From positions 62,001 to 126,000 of the forward strand of contig CAZODQ010000001.1 in the NCBI GenBank assembly GCA_964578625.1: a stretch of DNA of 64,000 nt, given 5' to 3'. The position numbers and the translations under genes are program-made. The notes beneath the pieces were generated by a model. It saw nothing but the letters and a program-made list of their open reading frames with translations. It was not told where the DNA came from and did no database searches. This document shows positions 1 to 8,955 of this stretch, in pieces. Each line of letters starts with the position of its first letter. Within the stretch, counting starts at the first letter, position 1. Origin of the DNA: CAZBSE01 sp964578625 (GTDB taxonomy: Bacteria > Actinomycetota > Humimicrobiia > Humimicrobiales > Humimicrobiaceae).

Positions 1-884
1 AAATATTTTAACATTTTTCTTGCTTTTCTAATATCTGCATAAGTCATAAAGACATCACCCGGCTGTCTGTTTATAAACTTTAAGTTTGCTTTTTCTCCTG
101 TGACAGTTTCGATTAATCTCACCAGATCTATTAATTTAATGGTGTTTGAATTTCCCAAATTGATAATTTCAAAACCTTTTATTCTGTCCAGACTGTTAAC
201 CACACCGGAAATTACATCATCAATATAAGTATAATCCCGTGAAGAAGAACCGTTGCCATATATTTCTATCTGCTCTCCGTTCAGTATCTGCCGGGTAAAT
301 TTATGTATAGCCATCTCCGGCCTCTGCCGCGGGCCGTAGACCGTAAAAAATCTAAAACAGAAAATTGATATCTTATACAGACTGTGATAGGTGTAACAGA
401 TCAGCTCTCCTGCTTTTTTAGTGGCAGCATATGGAGATACGGGATGGTCAACATTATCATCTTCTGAAAAAGGGATTTTCTTGCTCTCGCCATAGACAGA
501 AGACGACGAAGCAAAGATAAATTTTGGAATATTATATTTTTTACAGCATTCCAGTAAATTCATAGTCCCAAGAACATTTACCTTCTGGTATAAAAGAGGA
601 CTTTTTATCGATGGCCTCACACCGGCCTTTGCTGCCAGATGAATCACCATTCCTATATCATTTTTTAAAAATATTTTTTCCAGTTGGTCCAGATTACAGA
701 TATCCAAGCGATAAAGCTTGAAATTATTGTTATTAATAACTCCCCGGATGTTGTCTTCTTTTATTTCAGGGCTGTAAAAGTCATCAAAGTTGTCAATACA
801 GATTATTTTAAATCCCAGATTTATTAATTTTTCACAGAGATAAGATCCAATAAATCCTGCTCCGCCGGTTACTATAATATTCAT
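1..884 (-). CDS. NAD-dependent nucleotide-sugar epimerase (UDP-glucuronate 4-epimerase-like), 3' end cut by window edge
   Basis: Translating the minus strand from an ATG at 884 gives an uninterrupted frame of about 294 codons running off the left edge. It opens with the Rossmann motif GGAGFIGSYL near residue 7 and has the SDR catalytic serines (ASSSSVYGE) and YAATK (YxxxK). FRFFTVYGPRQRP and SSSRDYTYIDD are typical of extended SDRs acting on UDP-hexuronates or UDP-hexoses. Most of the usual ~320-residue length is present; only the extreme C-terminus is missing. The FDDFY segment after the NAD motif resembles UDP-glucuronate 4-epimerases, but the exact substrate is inferred. It is transcribed away from the 1289 gene. 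Confidence 0.85.
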   Translation of the reverse strand, partial: MNIIVTGGAGFIGSYLCEKLINLGFKIICIDNFDDFYSPEIKEDNIRGVINNNNFKLYRLDICNLDQLEKIFLKNDIGMVIHLAAKAGVRPSIKSPLLYQKVNVLGTMNLLECCKKYNIPKFIFASSSSVYGESKKIPFSEDDNVDHPVSPYAATKKAGELICYTYHSLYKISIFCFRFFTVYGPRQRPEMAIHKFTRQILNGEQIEIYGNGSSSRDYTYIDDVISGVVNSLDRIKGFEIINLGNSNTIKLIDLVRLIETVTGEKANLKFINRQPGDVFMTYADIRKARKMLKY

Positions 885-1288
885 TATTTTCAATCTTTAC
901 ATTTCCTTTATTTTAAAACGGGATAAATAAAAATTTTTAACTAATTATACACAAAAAAAAATATTTTATTAATTACAAATAAAATAATAAGACCCGGATA
1001 AAAAGAATCGAAGACTCATGAAAGACAGGTTCGCGGTTATGAAAAAAACTCTTATATTTTGATAATTGATGAAGTCGGGAAATAGGTTATTTTTGATAGA
1101 AATACTATTATTAGATATACTAATAAAATACAAATCCTGAATAATGCAATATTTAATTATGACTTCATTTTAAAGGTTAAAAGTAACAGCAAATAAAACA
1201 ATTGTCACAAGAGAGCAAGAGAAAGTATAATTGATGGGATAATAATCCTACTGTCTAAATTATAGAAGAGATAAAGGAAAATTATGAT
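885..1288. other. Divergent intergenic region with a transposase relic
   Basis: About 400 AT-rich bases separate the leftward epimerase from the rightward glycosyltransferase, so promoters for both should lie here, although I see no convincing -35/-10 pair. The only coding-like content is the IstB-like fragment described separately. A purine-rich AAAGGA lies just before the 1289 start codon and serves as its ribosome site. Confidence 0.5.
1011..1196 (+). pseudogene. Degraded IstB-like (IS21 family) ATPase C-terminal remnant
   Basis: One plus-strand frame reads a short peptide containing RGYEKNS, then DEVGK, a TAG stop, VIFDRNTI, ILNNAIF and ILKVKSNS before another stop. The order and spacing resemble the C-terminal third of IS21 IstB helper ATPases (RRYEK-S, EWG--F-D, ILDRLLHH, I-G-SYR). 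The frame has an internal stop, no start and no N-terminal Walker motifs, so it can only be a relic. The match is by eye and weak at several positions. No IstA remnant or terminal repeats are visible. Confidence 0.4.
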
Positions 1289-2404
1289 ATGAAGATAGGA
1301 ATTATGTTAAGGCATATAAACGAATTAGGAGGAATAGCAGTCTACACTAAAAATCTTATTGGAAAACTGCTGGAGATCGATAAAAGGAATGAATATGTTT
1401 TTTTATATAATACTTATTCTCTGGTAGGCACTTATTCTAAATATAAAAATGTTAAAGAAGTAGTCATAGATACACCGAATAAACTGCTCTGGGATCAAAT
1501 CGGAGTGCCCAAGGTGGTCAAATCAGAGAATATTGATATAATATTTAATCCAAAATTATCCATTCCGGTGTTTACTCCTTCTAAAAAGGTATTCACTCTT
1601 CCCGGATTAGAACAGTTTGCCTTACCCAATGTGTTCAAATGGTACGATCATATATATTTTCGCATAATGATACCTCTCTATTGCCATCGTTCAAATGCAA
1701 TTATTGTTATGACAAACACAGGCAAGAACGATTTAATGAAATATATCAATGTAAATAGGAATAAAATAGAGGTTATATACGGGTCTTGTCATAAGAGATT
1801 CAGATTCACAAAACAAATAAAAAATATCCTTAGGATAAAGAAAAAATATAATCTCCCTGATAAATATATACTTTTTGTAGGTGGAATAACCCCGCTGAAA
1901 AATTTTTCAAATATTATTAGAGCATTTAACATAATAAAGAACAAAATTTCCATCAAATTAATTGTAGTCGGATTCAAAAGATGGAAATATGCTAAAGACA
2001 TATGCTTAATAAATAAACTCGATTTACAAAACGATATAATAACTCTTGGATTTATTTCGGATGATGATCTTCCTTATCTTTACAATTCAGCTCAGTGTCT
2101 TGCATTGCCCTCTCTATATGAAGGTTTTGGCATACCTATACTGGAAGCTCAGGCCTGCGGATGTCCGGTTATTTGTTCAAAAACAGGATGTGCCCCGGAA
2201 GTTTCCGGCGGAGCAGCATTATTGGTAGATCCATATAACTATAAAGAAATAGCACAGGTAATGTATGATGTTTTAAGTGATATAGATCTAAGAAAGAAGC
2301 TTATAGCAGCCGGATTGGAAAATGTAAAAAATTTCAGCTGGTTGAAAGCTGCTGAGCAAACTTTACAATTATTTAAAAAAATTTCTCAATCTAAATCTGT
2401 TTAA
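1289..2404 (+). CDS. Glycosyltransferase family 4 (GT-B)
   Basis: A 371-residue cytoplasmic GT-B retaining glycosyltransferase that would move a sugar from a nucleotide donor to a lipid-linked acceptor. The N-terminal acceptor domain starts MKIGIMLRHINELGG. The C-terminal donor domain has LFVGGITPLKN near 196 and the GT4 signature EGFGIPILE at 278-286, followed by ACGCPVICS and a PEVSGGAALLVDP segment. Length is normal for the family. The ATG follows AAAGGA at good spacing. It heads the 1.3-9 kb plus-strand run and ends 4 bases before the flippase-like gene, so the two are probably cotranscribed. Donor and acceptor cannot be told from sequence. Confidence 0.92.
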   Translation: MKIGIMLRHINELGGIAVYTKNLIGKLLEIDKRNEYVFLYNTYSLVGTYSKYKNVKEVVIDTPNKLLWDQIGVPKVVKSENIDIIFNPKLSIPVFTPSKKVFTLPGLEQFALPNVFKWYDHIYFRIMIPLYCHRSNAIIVMTNTGKNDLMKYINVNRNKIEVIYGSCHKRFRFTKQIKNILRIKKKYNLPDKYILFVGGITPLKNFSNIIRAFNIIKNKISIKLIVVGFKRWKYAKDICLINKLDLQNDIITLGFISDDDLPYLYNSAQCLALPSLYEGFGIPILEAQACGCPVICSKTGCAPEVSGGAALLVDPYNYKEIAQVMYDVLSDIDLRKKLIAAGLENVKNFSWLKAAEQTLQLFKKISQSKSV

Positions 2405-2408
2405 CTTT

Positions 2409-3425
2409 ATGAAACGTAGATTTAATTTTATTTTCAAAAGACCCCTTGAATTTTTAAAACGCAGGAAACGCATATTTAATTTCATTATCCAATTAGTAGT
2501 CAGCATTATACTGATAACTCTATTATTGCGCTGGGTAAATATTGGTGATATGATCTCCCTTTTTAAAAATATAAATATTTACTATTTCATTCTTCTTTTA
2601 GCCCTTGTTACCCTTGATAGAATCTTCATGGCATATAAATGGCACCTGTTGCTTAAGATAAAAGATACAAGTATTTCTTTAGTAAGTGCTATAAGGACCT
2701 ACTACATAGGAACATTCATAGGTTCTTTTCTACCCACTACAGTCGGCGGAGATATAGTTCGGGTCTTAAAATTGCATAGTGAAAAACGAAAAGGGACTGA
2801 CGTATTATCTTCTGTAATACTGGAAAGGATGTTAGGTTTTATAGCCTCCGCCGTTTTAGCTCCAATTGCAGCTTTGTTTTTAATATCTTTTTTTAAACTG
2901 AATATAGGGCGTTTTCTGGGAATAGCAGGAGTATTATTATTTCTCTTTATCATATTAATGTTAATTCCATTTAGCGAAGCTATATTCCGGAAAATAGATA
3001 AAAACGAGAAGTTATCCAGAAATTTTTTATTTAATAAATTTAGAAATCTTTATCTATCCTATGCGAAATATAAAAATAATAAAAATATACTCATCCTGTT
3101 TTTAGCTCTATCTATTTTGGAACAGTTGGTACCGGTAATCGGTAACTACCTGGCTAGCCGAGCATTAAACCTATCCATACCATTTGTATACTTTCTACTT
3201 ATAGTCCCCCTGGTGCAGCTTATCTCAAGAATTCCTATTTCCTTCGAGGGATTTGGAGTCAATGAAGGACTTCTGGTATACTTTTTCTCTTTGCTGGGCC
3301 TTTCCAAAACAGGTGCTTTTACTATAGGGCTGCTTGGCCATATTGCAATTATTATTGCTACCCTACCAGCTTTGTTCTTCTATTTTAAAGATATTAAAAC
3401 TTCTTTCGATCAGGTCAAGCATTAA
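2409..3425 (+). CDS. Flippase-like integral membrane protein (LPG_synthase_TM / UPF0104 family)
   Basis: A 338-residue polytopic membrane protein with roughly eight hydrophobic segments and a basic N-terminus (MKRRFNFIFKRP). It carries the family hallmark of a glycine/proline-rich loop after the third segment (GSFLPTTVGGDIVRV, near 103-117) and a C-terminal SFEGFGVNEGLLVYFF segment. Relatives of MprF's flippase half and AglD occur widely in glycan clusters and may move or modify lipid-linked intermediates, but their biochemical role is poorly defined. It starts 4 bases after the GT4 stop. A second member of the family lies at 11896-12981. Confidence 0.88.
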   Translation: MKRRFNFIFKRPLEFLKRRKRIFNFIIQLVVSIILITLLLRWVNIGDMISLFKNINIYYFILLLALVTLDRIFMAYKWHLLLKIKDTSISLVSAIRTYYIGTFIGSFLPTTVGGDIVRVLKLHSEKRKGTDVLSSVILERMLGFIASAVLAPIAALFLISFFKLNIGRFLGIAGVLLFLFIILMLIPFSEAIFRKIDKNEKLSRNFLFNKFRNLYLSYAKYKNNKNILILFLALSILEQLVPVIGNYLASRALNLSIPFVYFLLIVPLVQLISRIPISFEGFGVNEGLLVYFFSLLGLSKTGAFTIGLLGHIAIIIATLPALFFYFKDIKTSFDQVKH

Positions 3426-3556
3426 TATTAAGCAGACATAGAATATAAATTGAAAACAATAGAATTTAAGTTAAATTTAATGTATATTTACATAAATAAT
3501 TACTAGTAAACTGGAATATTTTCTAACAATAATTACATCATTATAATTTAAAAGAG

Positions 3557-4876
3557 ATGGAAATTAAAAATCTGTTTGAATATCTAAAAAGCAAGGAAAA
3601 AAAAATCGCCGTAGTTGGCCTTGGTTATGTGGGTTTACCTCTTCTCGTAGCATTCAGTAAATATTTTAAGGTTATTGGTTTTGACATAAACAGCGAAAAA
3701 ATAACTAATTTAAAAAACGGAATAGATGAAAATAATGAAGTTAAAACCAGTAAACTATCCTCAATAGATTGCATTCTAACCAGTAATGCTAATGATTTAA
3801 AAAACATAAATTTTTTTATAATAACAGTTCCTACACCTATTGATATTTATAAAAACCCTGATTTAAGCCATGTTGAAAAAGCAACAAGGCTGGTAGGACA
3901 AAATATGCCAAAAGGTTCAATAATAGTTTATGAATCTACAGTTTATCCTGGAGTAACTGAAGAATTCTGCATTCCACTACTTGAAAAAGAATCAAAACTT
4001 ATAAACAAAAAAGATTTTTATGCAGGCTACTCCCCTGAAAGAATAAACCCAGGAGATAAAGAACATTCAATAGAAAATATAATAAAGGTCGTCTCAGCGC
4101 AGGATGAAGATTCCCTGGAAATAATAAGTAAAGTTTATAGTAAAGTAGTTAAAGCCGGAATATTTAAAGCAAAAAGTATAAAAATAGCTGAAGCAGCAAA
4201 GGTAATTGAAAATATACAAAGGGATATAAACGTGGCTCTTATTAATGAAATAGCCATTTTATTTTCTAAGTTAGGAATTGATACAAAAGAAGTTATTGAA
4301 GCTGCTAGAACCAAATGGAATTTTTTAGATTTTAGACCAGGCTTGGTAGGAGGCCACTGTATTGGAGTTGACCCTTATTATTTATCTTTTAAAGCTAAAG
4401 AGGTTAATTACTATCCCGAAATAATTAACACTGGCCGAAAACTAAATGATAATATGGGTTTTTTTATTGGAGAACAGATAATTAAAACACTACTTAGCAA
4501 TCACAATAAAAAAACAAACTTTAAGGTTGTCCTGTTTGGAATATCTTTTAAAGAAAATGTAGCAGATCCTAGAAACTCAAGAGTAATTGATATATACAAT
4601 TATCTAATCCAGCACAATATTGACGTTCAGATATTTGATCCTATTGTAAACACTATAGAAGTTAAGGAAACTTACGGAATTGACCTTATAAAATTTGGAG
4701 AAATAAATAACATTGACGCTGCTGTCTTCTGTGTGGCACATAACTATTTTAAAAAAACGAACCTTATAGAATTAAAATCAAAAATGACTAGAGACAATCC
4801 ATTTGTATTTGATATAAAATGGATCTTCGATAAAGAAAATATTGAAAAACTGGGCTTCAGATACTGGAGAATTTAG
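3557..4876 (+). CDS. tviB: UDP-N-acetyl-hexosamine 6-dehydrogenase (TviB/WbpO type)
   Basis: A 439-residue UDP-glucose/GDP-mannose dehydrogenase superfamily protein. It should perform the four-electron oxidation of the C6 hydroxyl of UDP-GalNAc or UDP-GlcNAc with two NAD+. Visible are the NAD motif GLGYVGLP at 21-28, VPTPID near 91-96, the GYSPERINPGD block typical of the TviB/WbpO/Vi-antigen subgroup, and the catalytic GGHCIGVDPYYL with Cys268. The C-terminal domain contains GISFKENVADPRNS. It lies 2 bases upstream of a UDP-HexNAc 4-epimerase, the same pairing as TviB-TviC, supporting UDP-GalNAcA as product. Whether oxidation precedes or follows epimerisation is not decidable here. Confidence 0.9.
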   Translation: MEIKNLFEYLKSKEKKIAVVGLGYVGLPLLVAFSKYFKVIGFDINSEKITNLKNGIDENNEVKTSKLSSIDCILTSNANDLKNINFFIITVPTPIDIYKNPDLSHVEKATRLVGQNMPKGSIIVYESTVYPGVTEEFCIPLLEKESKLINKKDFYAGYSPERINPGDKEHSIENIIKVVSAQDEDSLEIISKVYSKVVKAGIFKAKSIKIAEAAKVIENIQRDINVALINEIAILFSKLGIDTKEVIEAARTKWNFLDFRPGLVGGHCIGVDPYYLSFKAKEVNYYPEIINTGRKLNDNMGFFIGEQIIKTLLSNHNKKTNFKVVLFGISFKENVADPRNSRVIDIYNYLIQHNIDVQIFDPIVNTIEVKETYGIDLIKFGEINNIDAAVFCVAHNYFKKTNLIELKSKMTRDNPFVFDIKWIFDKENIEKLGFRYWRI

Positions 4877-4878
4877 CA

Positions 4879-5868
4879 TTGGATTTAGAGAAATTAACTA
4901 TAGATAAAGATAAAAAAATTCTAATTACAGGCTGTGCAGGATTTATTGGCTCTCATCTTACCGAATTCTTTCTTAAAAAAGGAGCACTGGTAAAAGGGCT
5001 TGATAATCTGTCTACAGGCTTTAAGAAAAACATTAACGATGCATTATCCAATGCTTCAAGAGAAAATGAAAACATTTATTTTGAATTTATAAATGGTGAT
5101 ATAACAGATTATAATGAATGTCTTACAAATACAAAAAGTATTGATATTGTCCTGCACCAGGCAGCTTTAGGTTCCGTACAGAGGTCTATAGAAAAACCAC
5201 TTGATTCTAACGCTGCCAATATAGAAGGGACCTTAAATTTACTGAAAGCTTCTGTAGAGAATAAAGTAAAAAGATTTATATACGCATCATCCTCATCCAT
5301 TTACGGGGATTCGGAAAAACTTCCTAAAGATGAATCTATGCCGCCCAATCCAAAATCAATTTATGCGGTGACCAAATTAACCGCAGAATATTACTGCAGA
5401 TTATTTTATAAATTATATGGTCTTAAGACCATTTCCCTGCGTTATTTTAATGTTTTTGGCGGAAGGCAAAATCCTGATTCAATTTATTCTGCAGTCATTC
5501 CCATTTTTTTAAAAAAAATAACAGCCAACAAATCTCCAGTTATATACGGTGATGGAAACCAGACCAGGGATTTCACTTATATAGATAATGTAATTTACGC
5601 AAATTACCTGGCCGCTTTTATTGAAAATGAAAATATATATGGAAATTACTATAATGTCGCATGCGGACAGAATATCAGCTTAAATAAAATTATTACCCTA
5701 TTAGCAAAATACTTTAAAAAGGAAATAAAACCGATATATACAAAAGAAAGAATCGGGGATATAAAACACAGCTTAGCATCAATAGAAAAAATAAAAAAGG
5801 ACATTAACTACACCCCCATAATTAAATTCAATGAAGGCCTGGAAAAGCTGGTTTTTCAACAGCAATAA
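4879..5868 (+). CDS. wbpP: UDP-N-acetylglucosamine 4-epimerase (WbpP/TviC type)
   Basis: A 329-residue extended SDR. It has the NAD motif GCAGFIGSH from residue 18, the serine motif ASSSSIYGD near 136-144 and the catalytic YAVTK pair Tyr162/Lys166, then SLRYFNVFGGRQNP and GDGNQTRDFTYIDN. The QRSIEKPLDSNAANIEGT stretch is the WbpP/TviC pattern associated with N-acetylated UDP-hexose or uronate substrates. The start codon is TTG, 2 bases after the dehydrogenase stop, with GGAG about 10 bases upstream; no in-frame ATG fits better. With the dehydrogenase it should supply UDP-GalNAcA. Confidence 0.88.
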   Translation: MDLEKLTIDKDKKILITGCAGFIGSHLTEFFLKKGALVKGLDNLSTGFKKNINDALSNASRENENIYFEFINGDITDYNECLTNTKSIDIVLHQAALGSVQRSIEKPLDSNAANIEGTLNLLKASVENKVKRFIYASSSSIYGDSEKLPKDESMPPNPKSIYAVTKLTAEYYCRLFYKLYGLKTISLRYFNVFGGRQNPDSIYSAVIPIFLKKITANKSPVIYGDGNQTRDFTYIDNVIYANYLAAFIENENIYGNYYNVACGQNISLNKIITLLAKYFKKEIKPIYTKERIGDIKHSLASIEKIKKDINYTPIIKFNEGLEKLVFQQQ

Positions 5869-6030
5869 AAAATAATTTTACATGTTTTTCCGGCAGAAAT
5901 CTTTCCTATTAATACTAAATGTTATAAAATATCGGAAACGATTTCGTGAGAATTTTTAATAGTTTGAAAAATTACTTTATCATTTAAACTGGTTAACTGC
6001 TATTAAATTCTTTAAGGAAAGGAAGAAAAA

Positions 6031-7014
6031 TTGAAATTATTAGTAACAGGTGGGACCGGTTTCACAGGAAGCAGGCTGGTAGAATATTTAATAAACAAAG
6101 GACACAACGTTTCGGCATTGGATAATCAAAAAGGCATTCTATATGACCATCTTATAAAAAAAGGAGCAAACATTACTCTGGGATCGGTTACTGATAGAGA
6201 AACAGTAAAAAAATCTTTAGATGGCATACAAGGTGTTTTTCACCTTGCCGCAGCCTTCAGGCAGATTAATGCTACGAAAAAAACTTACTTGAACGTCAAT
6301 GTGGAAGGAACCCGTATTCTTTGTGAAGAAGCGCTTAAAAAGCCCCTAAAGAAATTTGTTTATTGTTCAACCCAGGGTGTGCATGGAGATATTAAAAATC
6401 CACCTGGCGACGAAGATTCTCCAATAGTACCGGTTGATTATTATCAATATACTAAATACGAAGGTGAAAAAGTGGTAAAGGAGTTTACCGCAAAGGGACT
6501 TAAGAGTGTCATTATAAGACCAACCGCTATATACGGTCCCGGTGATCCTGAAAGATTTTTTTATCTATTTCGATTTGCTAAAAAAGGTAAATTTTATATG
6601 TTCGGAAACGGAAAAGCTTTATACCATCCCGTATATATAGATAATCTTAATGATGGGTTCTATGCAGCCTGGGAAAGTAACAAAATCAACGCCGAAACTT
6701 ACATTATTGCTGACCAGCAGTATTTTACAATTAAAAAACTGGTTAAAAAAATCGGCCAGTCGATGGGCATAAAAGTAAAATTTATTCAACTGCCCTTTTT
6801 CCCTTTATACATAGCAGCCTGTTTATGCGAATTCATCTGTATGCCCTTTAAAATATCCCCTCCTCTATTCAGGCGGCGGGTTGATTGGTACAGACAGAAC
6901 CGGGCTTTTAAAATTGACAAAGCCAGAAGAGAAATAAACTATAATCCACGAGTAGGGATCGAAGAAGGCTTAAAAAGAACAGCAAAGTGGTATAAAGATA
7001 ACAATTATCTCTAA
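6031..7014 (+). CDS. NAD(P)-dependent epimerase/dehydratase or reductase (extended SDR)
   Basis: A 327-residue extended SDR with GGTGFTGSRL from residue 7, a CSTQGVHGD serine motif near 112-120 and YYQYTK giving Tyr138/Lys142. The sequence around IIRPTAIYGPGDPERFF and the hydrophobic stretch near 245-275 resemble the dihydroflavonol-reductase/3-beta-HSD-like branch more than sugar 4-epimerases, so the reaction may be a keto reduction of a sugar or lipid. The TTG start is preceded by a strong AAGGAAAGGAAG site. It sits between the UDP-GalNAcA genes and an AsnB-type amidotransferase. Substrate unknown. Confidence 0.8.
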   Translation: MKLLVTGGTGFTGSRLVEYLINKGHNVSALDNQKGILYDHLIKKGANITLGSVTDRETVKKSLDGIQGVFHLAAAFRQINATKKTYLNVNVEGTRILCEEALKKPLKKFVYCSTQGVHGDIKNPPGDEDSPIVPVDYYQYTKYEGEKVVKEFTAKGLKSVIIRPTAIYGPGDPERFFYLFRFAKKGKFYMFGNGKALYHPVYIDNLNDGFYAAWESNKINAETYIIADQQYFTIKKLVKKIGQSMGIKVKFIQLPFFPLYIAACLCEFICMPFKISPPLFRRRVDWYRQNRAFKIDKARREINYNPRVGIEEGLKRTAKWYKDNNYL

Positions 7015-7087
7015 AAATAGATAACCAATATTCAAATTTTTATATCAGTAAGTAAAATTTATAAAATAATATTCAGGAATTAATATT

Positions 7088-8953
7088 ATGTGTGGAATCT
7101 GCGGTTTTAACTGGGATGACGAAAAACTCATTCAAAAAATGGTCCAAAAAATTCACCACAGAGGACCGGATGCCAGCGGCACAAAGACTTTTCCTTCATT
7201 ATCCATGGGAAATGCTCGTTTGAGTATCATTGACCTTTCCGTTAAGGGAAACCAACCGATGTCCGATAGAAATGGAAAGCTATGGATTGTTTACAACGGT
7301 GAAGTATATAACTTCCCTGATATAAAAAAAGAACTAATTGCAAGAGGTTATAAGTTTAACAGCCATACCGATACTGAAGTAGTTTTAAAAAGCTATGAAG
7401 AATTTGGCCCTAAGTGCCTTGAAAAATTTAACGGTATGTTTGCCTTCGCCATATGGGACGAAGAAAAAAAGGAACTTTTTTTGGCCAGGGATAGAATTGG
7501 GATCAAACCTTTATATTATTACTTAAAAGATGGGAAATTAATCTTCGGCTCAGAAATAAAAAGCATACTTGAAGCAGATTGTGTAAAAAGGGAGGTGAAC
7601 CTCCAATCCATGTATTATTACCTGGGATATGAATTCGTTCCTGCTCCGGATACCATGTTCAAGAACATCTACAAACTCCGGCAGGGACATTACGCCATTT
7701 TTAAAAACGGTGACCTGCAAATCACAAAATACTGGGAATTAAAATTCAAACCAGAAATATCTAATGAAGAAGAAGCAGCGGACAGGATATTTGCTGCTCT
7801 GGAAAAATCCGTAAAAAGACGTTTGATCAGTGATGTTCCTTTGGGTGTTTTTTTATCCGGAGGGCTCGATTCCAGCACTGTTGTAGGTTTTGTTTCCAGA
7901 CTATATCCAAATAAGGTCCGGACCTTTTCCATAGGATATAAAGATAAAACTTTTTCAGAGCTTCCTTATGCTAAAATAGTCTCCGATTTTTTTCATACCG
8001 AACATAATGTATTGATGATCGATCCGGTCTCACCGGAAGATATCGAAAGAAGCCTTTATCATTTAGACGAACCTATGACCGACCTTTCCACTATTCCTTT
8101 TTACCTTATTAGCTGTAAAGCAAGAGAAAAAGTAAAAGTGTGTCTTAGCGGAGAAGGAGGAGACGAAATATTCCTGGGATATGACAGGTTTAAAGCAGCA
8201 AAAATAAACCGCTACTATAATATTTTTCCGTCTTTTATTAGAAAAAAGATCTTATCACCACTCGTCCTTAAGCTGCCTGACCAGCCCCAAAAAAAAGGTG
8301 CTATTAACATGCTTAAGCGCTATATGGAAGGAACACTTTATCCTGAAGAAGCAGGAGCTATGCGCTGGCAGTACTTCCTGAATCCAAAAATAGAACAAAA
8401 TATCCTTAATAAACATTCTCAAGGTAACATATCTTTTACCCCTTTTATTCCTATATATTATTTTTCGAAGATCTGCAATTCTGTAAATCAAATAGACAGG
8501 GATATTTTTGTGGATATAAAACTCACTATGGCCGATAGTGTCCTTATGAAAATTGACAAAATGAGTATGGCTACTTCTTTAGAGGTAAGAGTTCCCTTCC
8601 TGGATCATGAAGTCGTGGAACTCTGCGCTTCTATTCCGGCCGGCTTGAAACTTAATAAACTGACTACCAAATATATTTTCAGAAAAACTCTAAAAAAATA
8701 CAACTTCCTGCCGGAAAGCATCATCTACAGGGGTAAACAGGGTTACAGCCTGCCTGTTAAAAATTGGCTAAGAGAAGAATTAAAAGATTATATGACAGAC
8801 CTCTTTAGAAAATCGCCTATTATCAGAGAGAATTTCAATAGTCCATATTTATCACTTCTTATAAAGGAACATTCGGAATTAAAGCACAACTATAATCATA
8901 TTCTATGGGCCCTGGTAAATTTAAGTTTGTGGTATAAAAAATTTTTTCTTTAG
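7088..8953 (+). CDS. asnB: AsnB-type glutamine-dependent amidotransferase (WbpS-like candidate)
   Basis: A 621-residue class II glutamine amidotransferase fused to an asparagine-synthetase domain. After Met removal Cys2 (MCGICGF) is the glutaminase nucleophile; HHRGPD and YNGEVYN complete the glutaminase half. The ATP-pyrophosphatase loop LSGGLDS is at 256-262 and LSGEGGDEIFLGY follows. In polysaccharide loci such enzymes often amidate uronic acids rather than aspartate, as for WbpS in Pseudomonas O-antigen; here it follows the UDP-GalNAcA genes on the same strand. It converges on rmlD with only 2 bases between stop codons. Housekeeping asparagine synthesis cannot be excluded from sequence. 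Confidence 0.88.
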   Translation: MCGICGFNWDDEKLIQKMVQKIHHRGPDASGTKTFPSLSMGNARLSIIDLSVKGNQPMSDRNGKLWIVYNGEVYNFPDIKKELIARGYKFNSHTDTEVVLKSYEEFGPKCLEKFNGMFAFAIWDEEKKELFLARDRIGIKPLYYYLKDGKLIFGSEIKSILEADCVKREVNLQSMYYYLGYEFVPAPDTMFKNIYKLRQGHYAIFKNGDLQITKYWELKFKPEISNEEEAADRIFAALEKSVKRRLISDVPLGVFLSGGLDSSTVVGFVSRLYPNKVRTFSIGYKDKTFSELPYAKIVSDFFHTEHNVLMIDPVSPEDIERSLYHLDEPMTDLSTIPFYLISCKAREKVKVCLSGEGGDEIFLGYDRFKAAKINRYYNIFPSFIRKKILSPLVLKLPDQPQKKGAINMLKRYMEGTLYPEEAGAMRWQYFLNPKIEQNILNKHSQGNISFTPFIPIYYFSKICNSVNQIDRDIFVDIKLTMADSVLMKIDKMSMATSLEVRVPFLDHEVVELCASIPAGLKLNKLTTKYIFRKTLKKYNFLPESIIYRGKQGYSLPVKNWLREELKDYMTDLFRKSPIIRENFNSPYLSLLIKEHSELKHNYNHILWALVNLSLWYKKFFL

Positions 8954-8955
8954 AC

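Noticed and set aside
8954..8955. Terminator between converging asnB and rmlD
   Set aside because: Only two bases separate the stops and no hairpin with a T-run is seen on either side.
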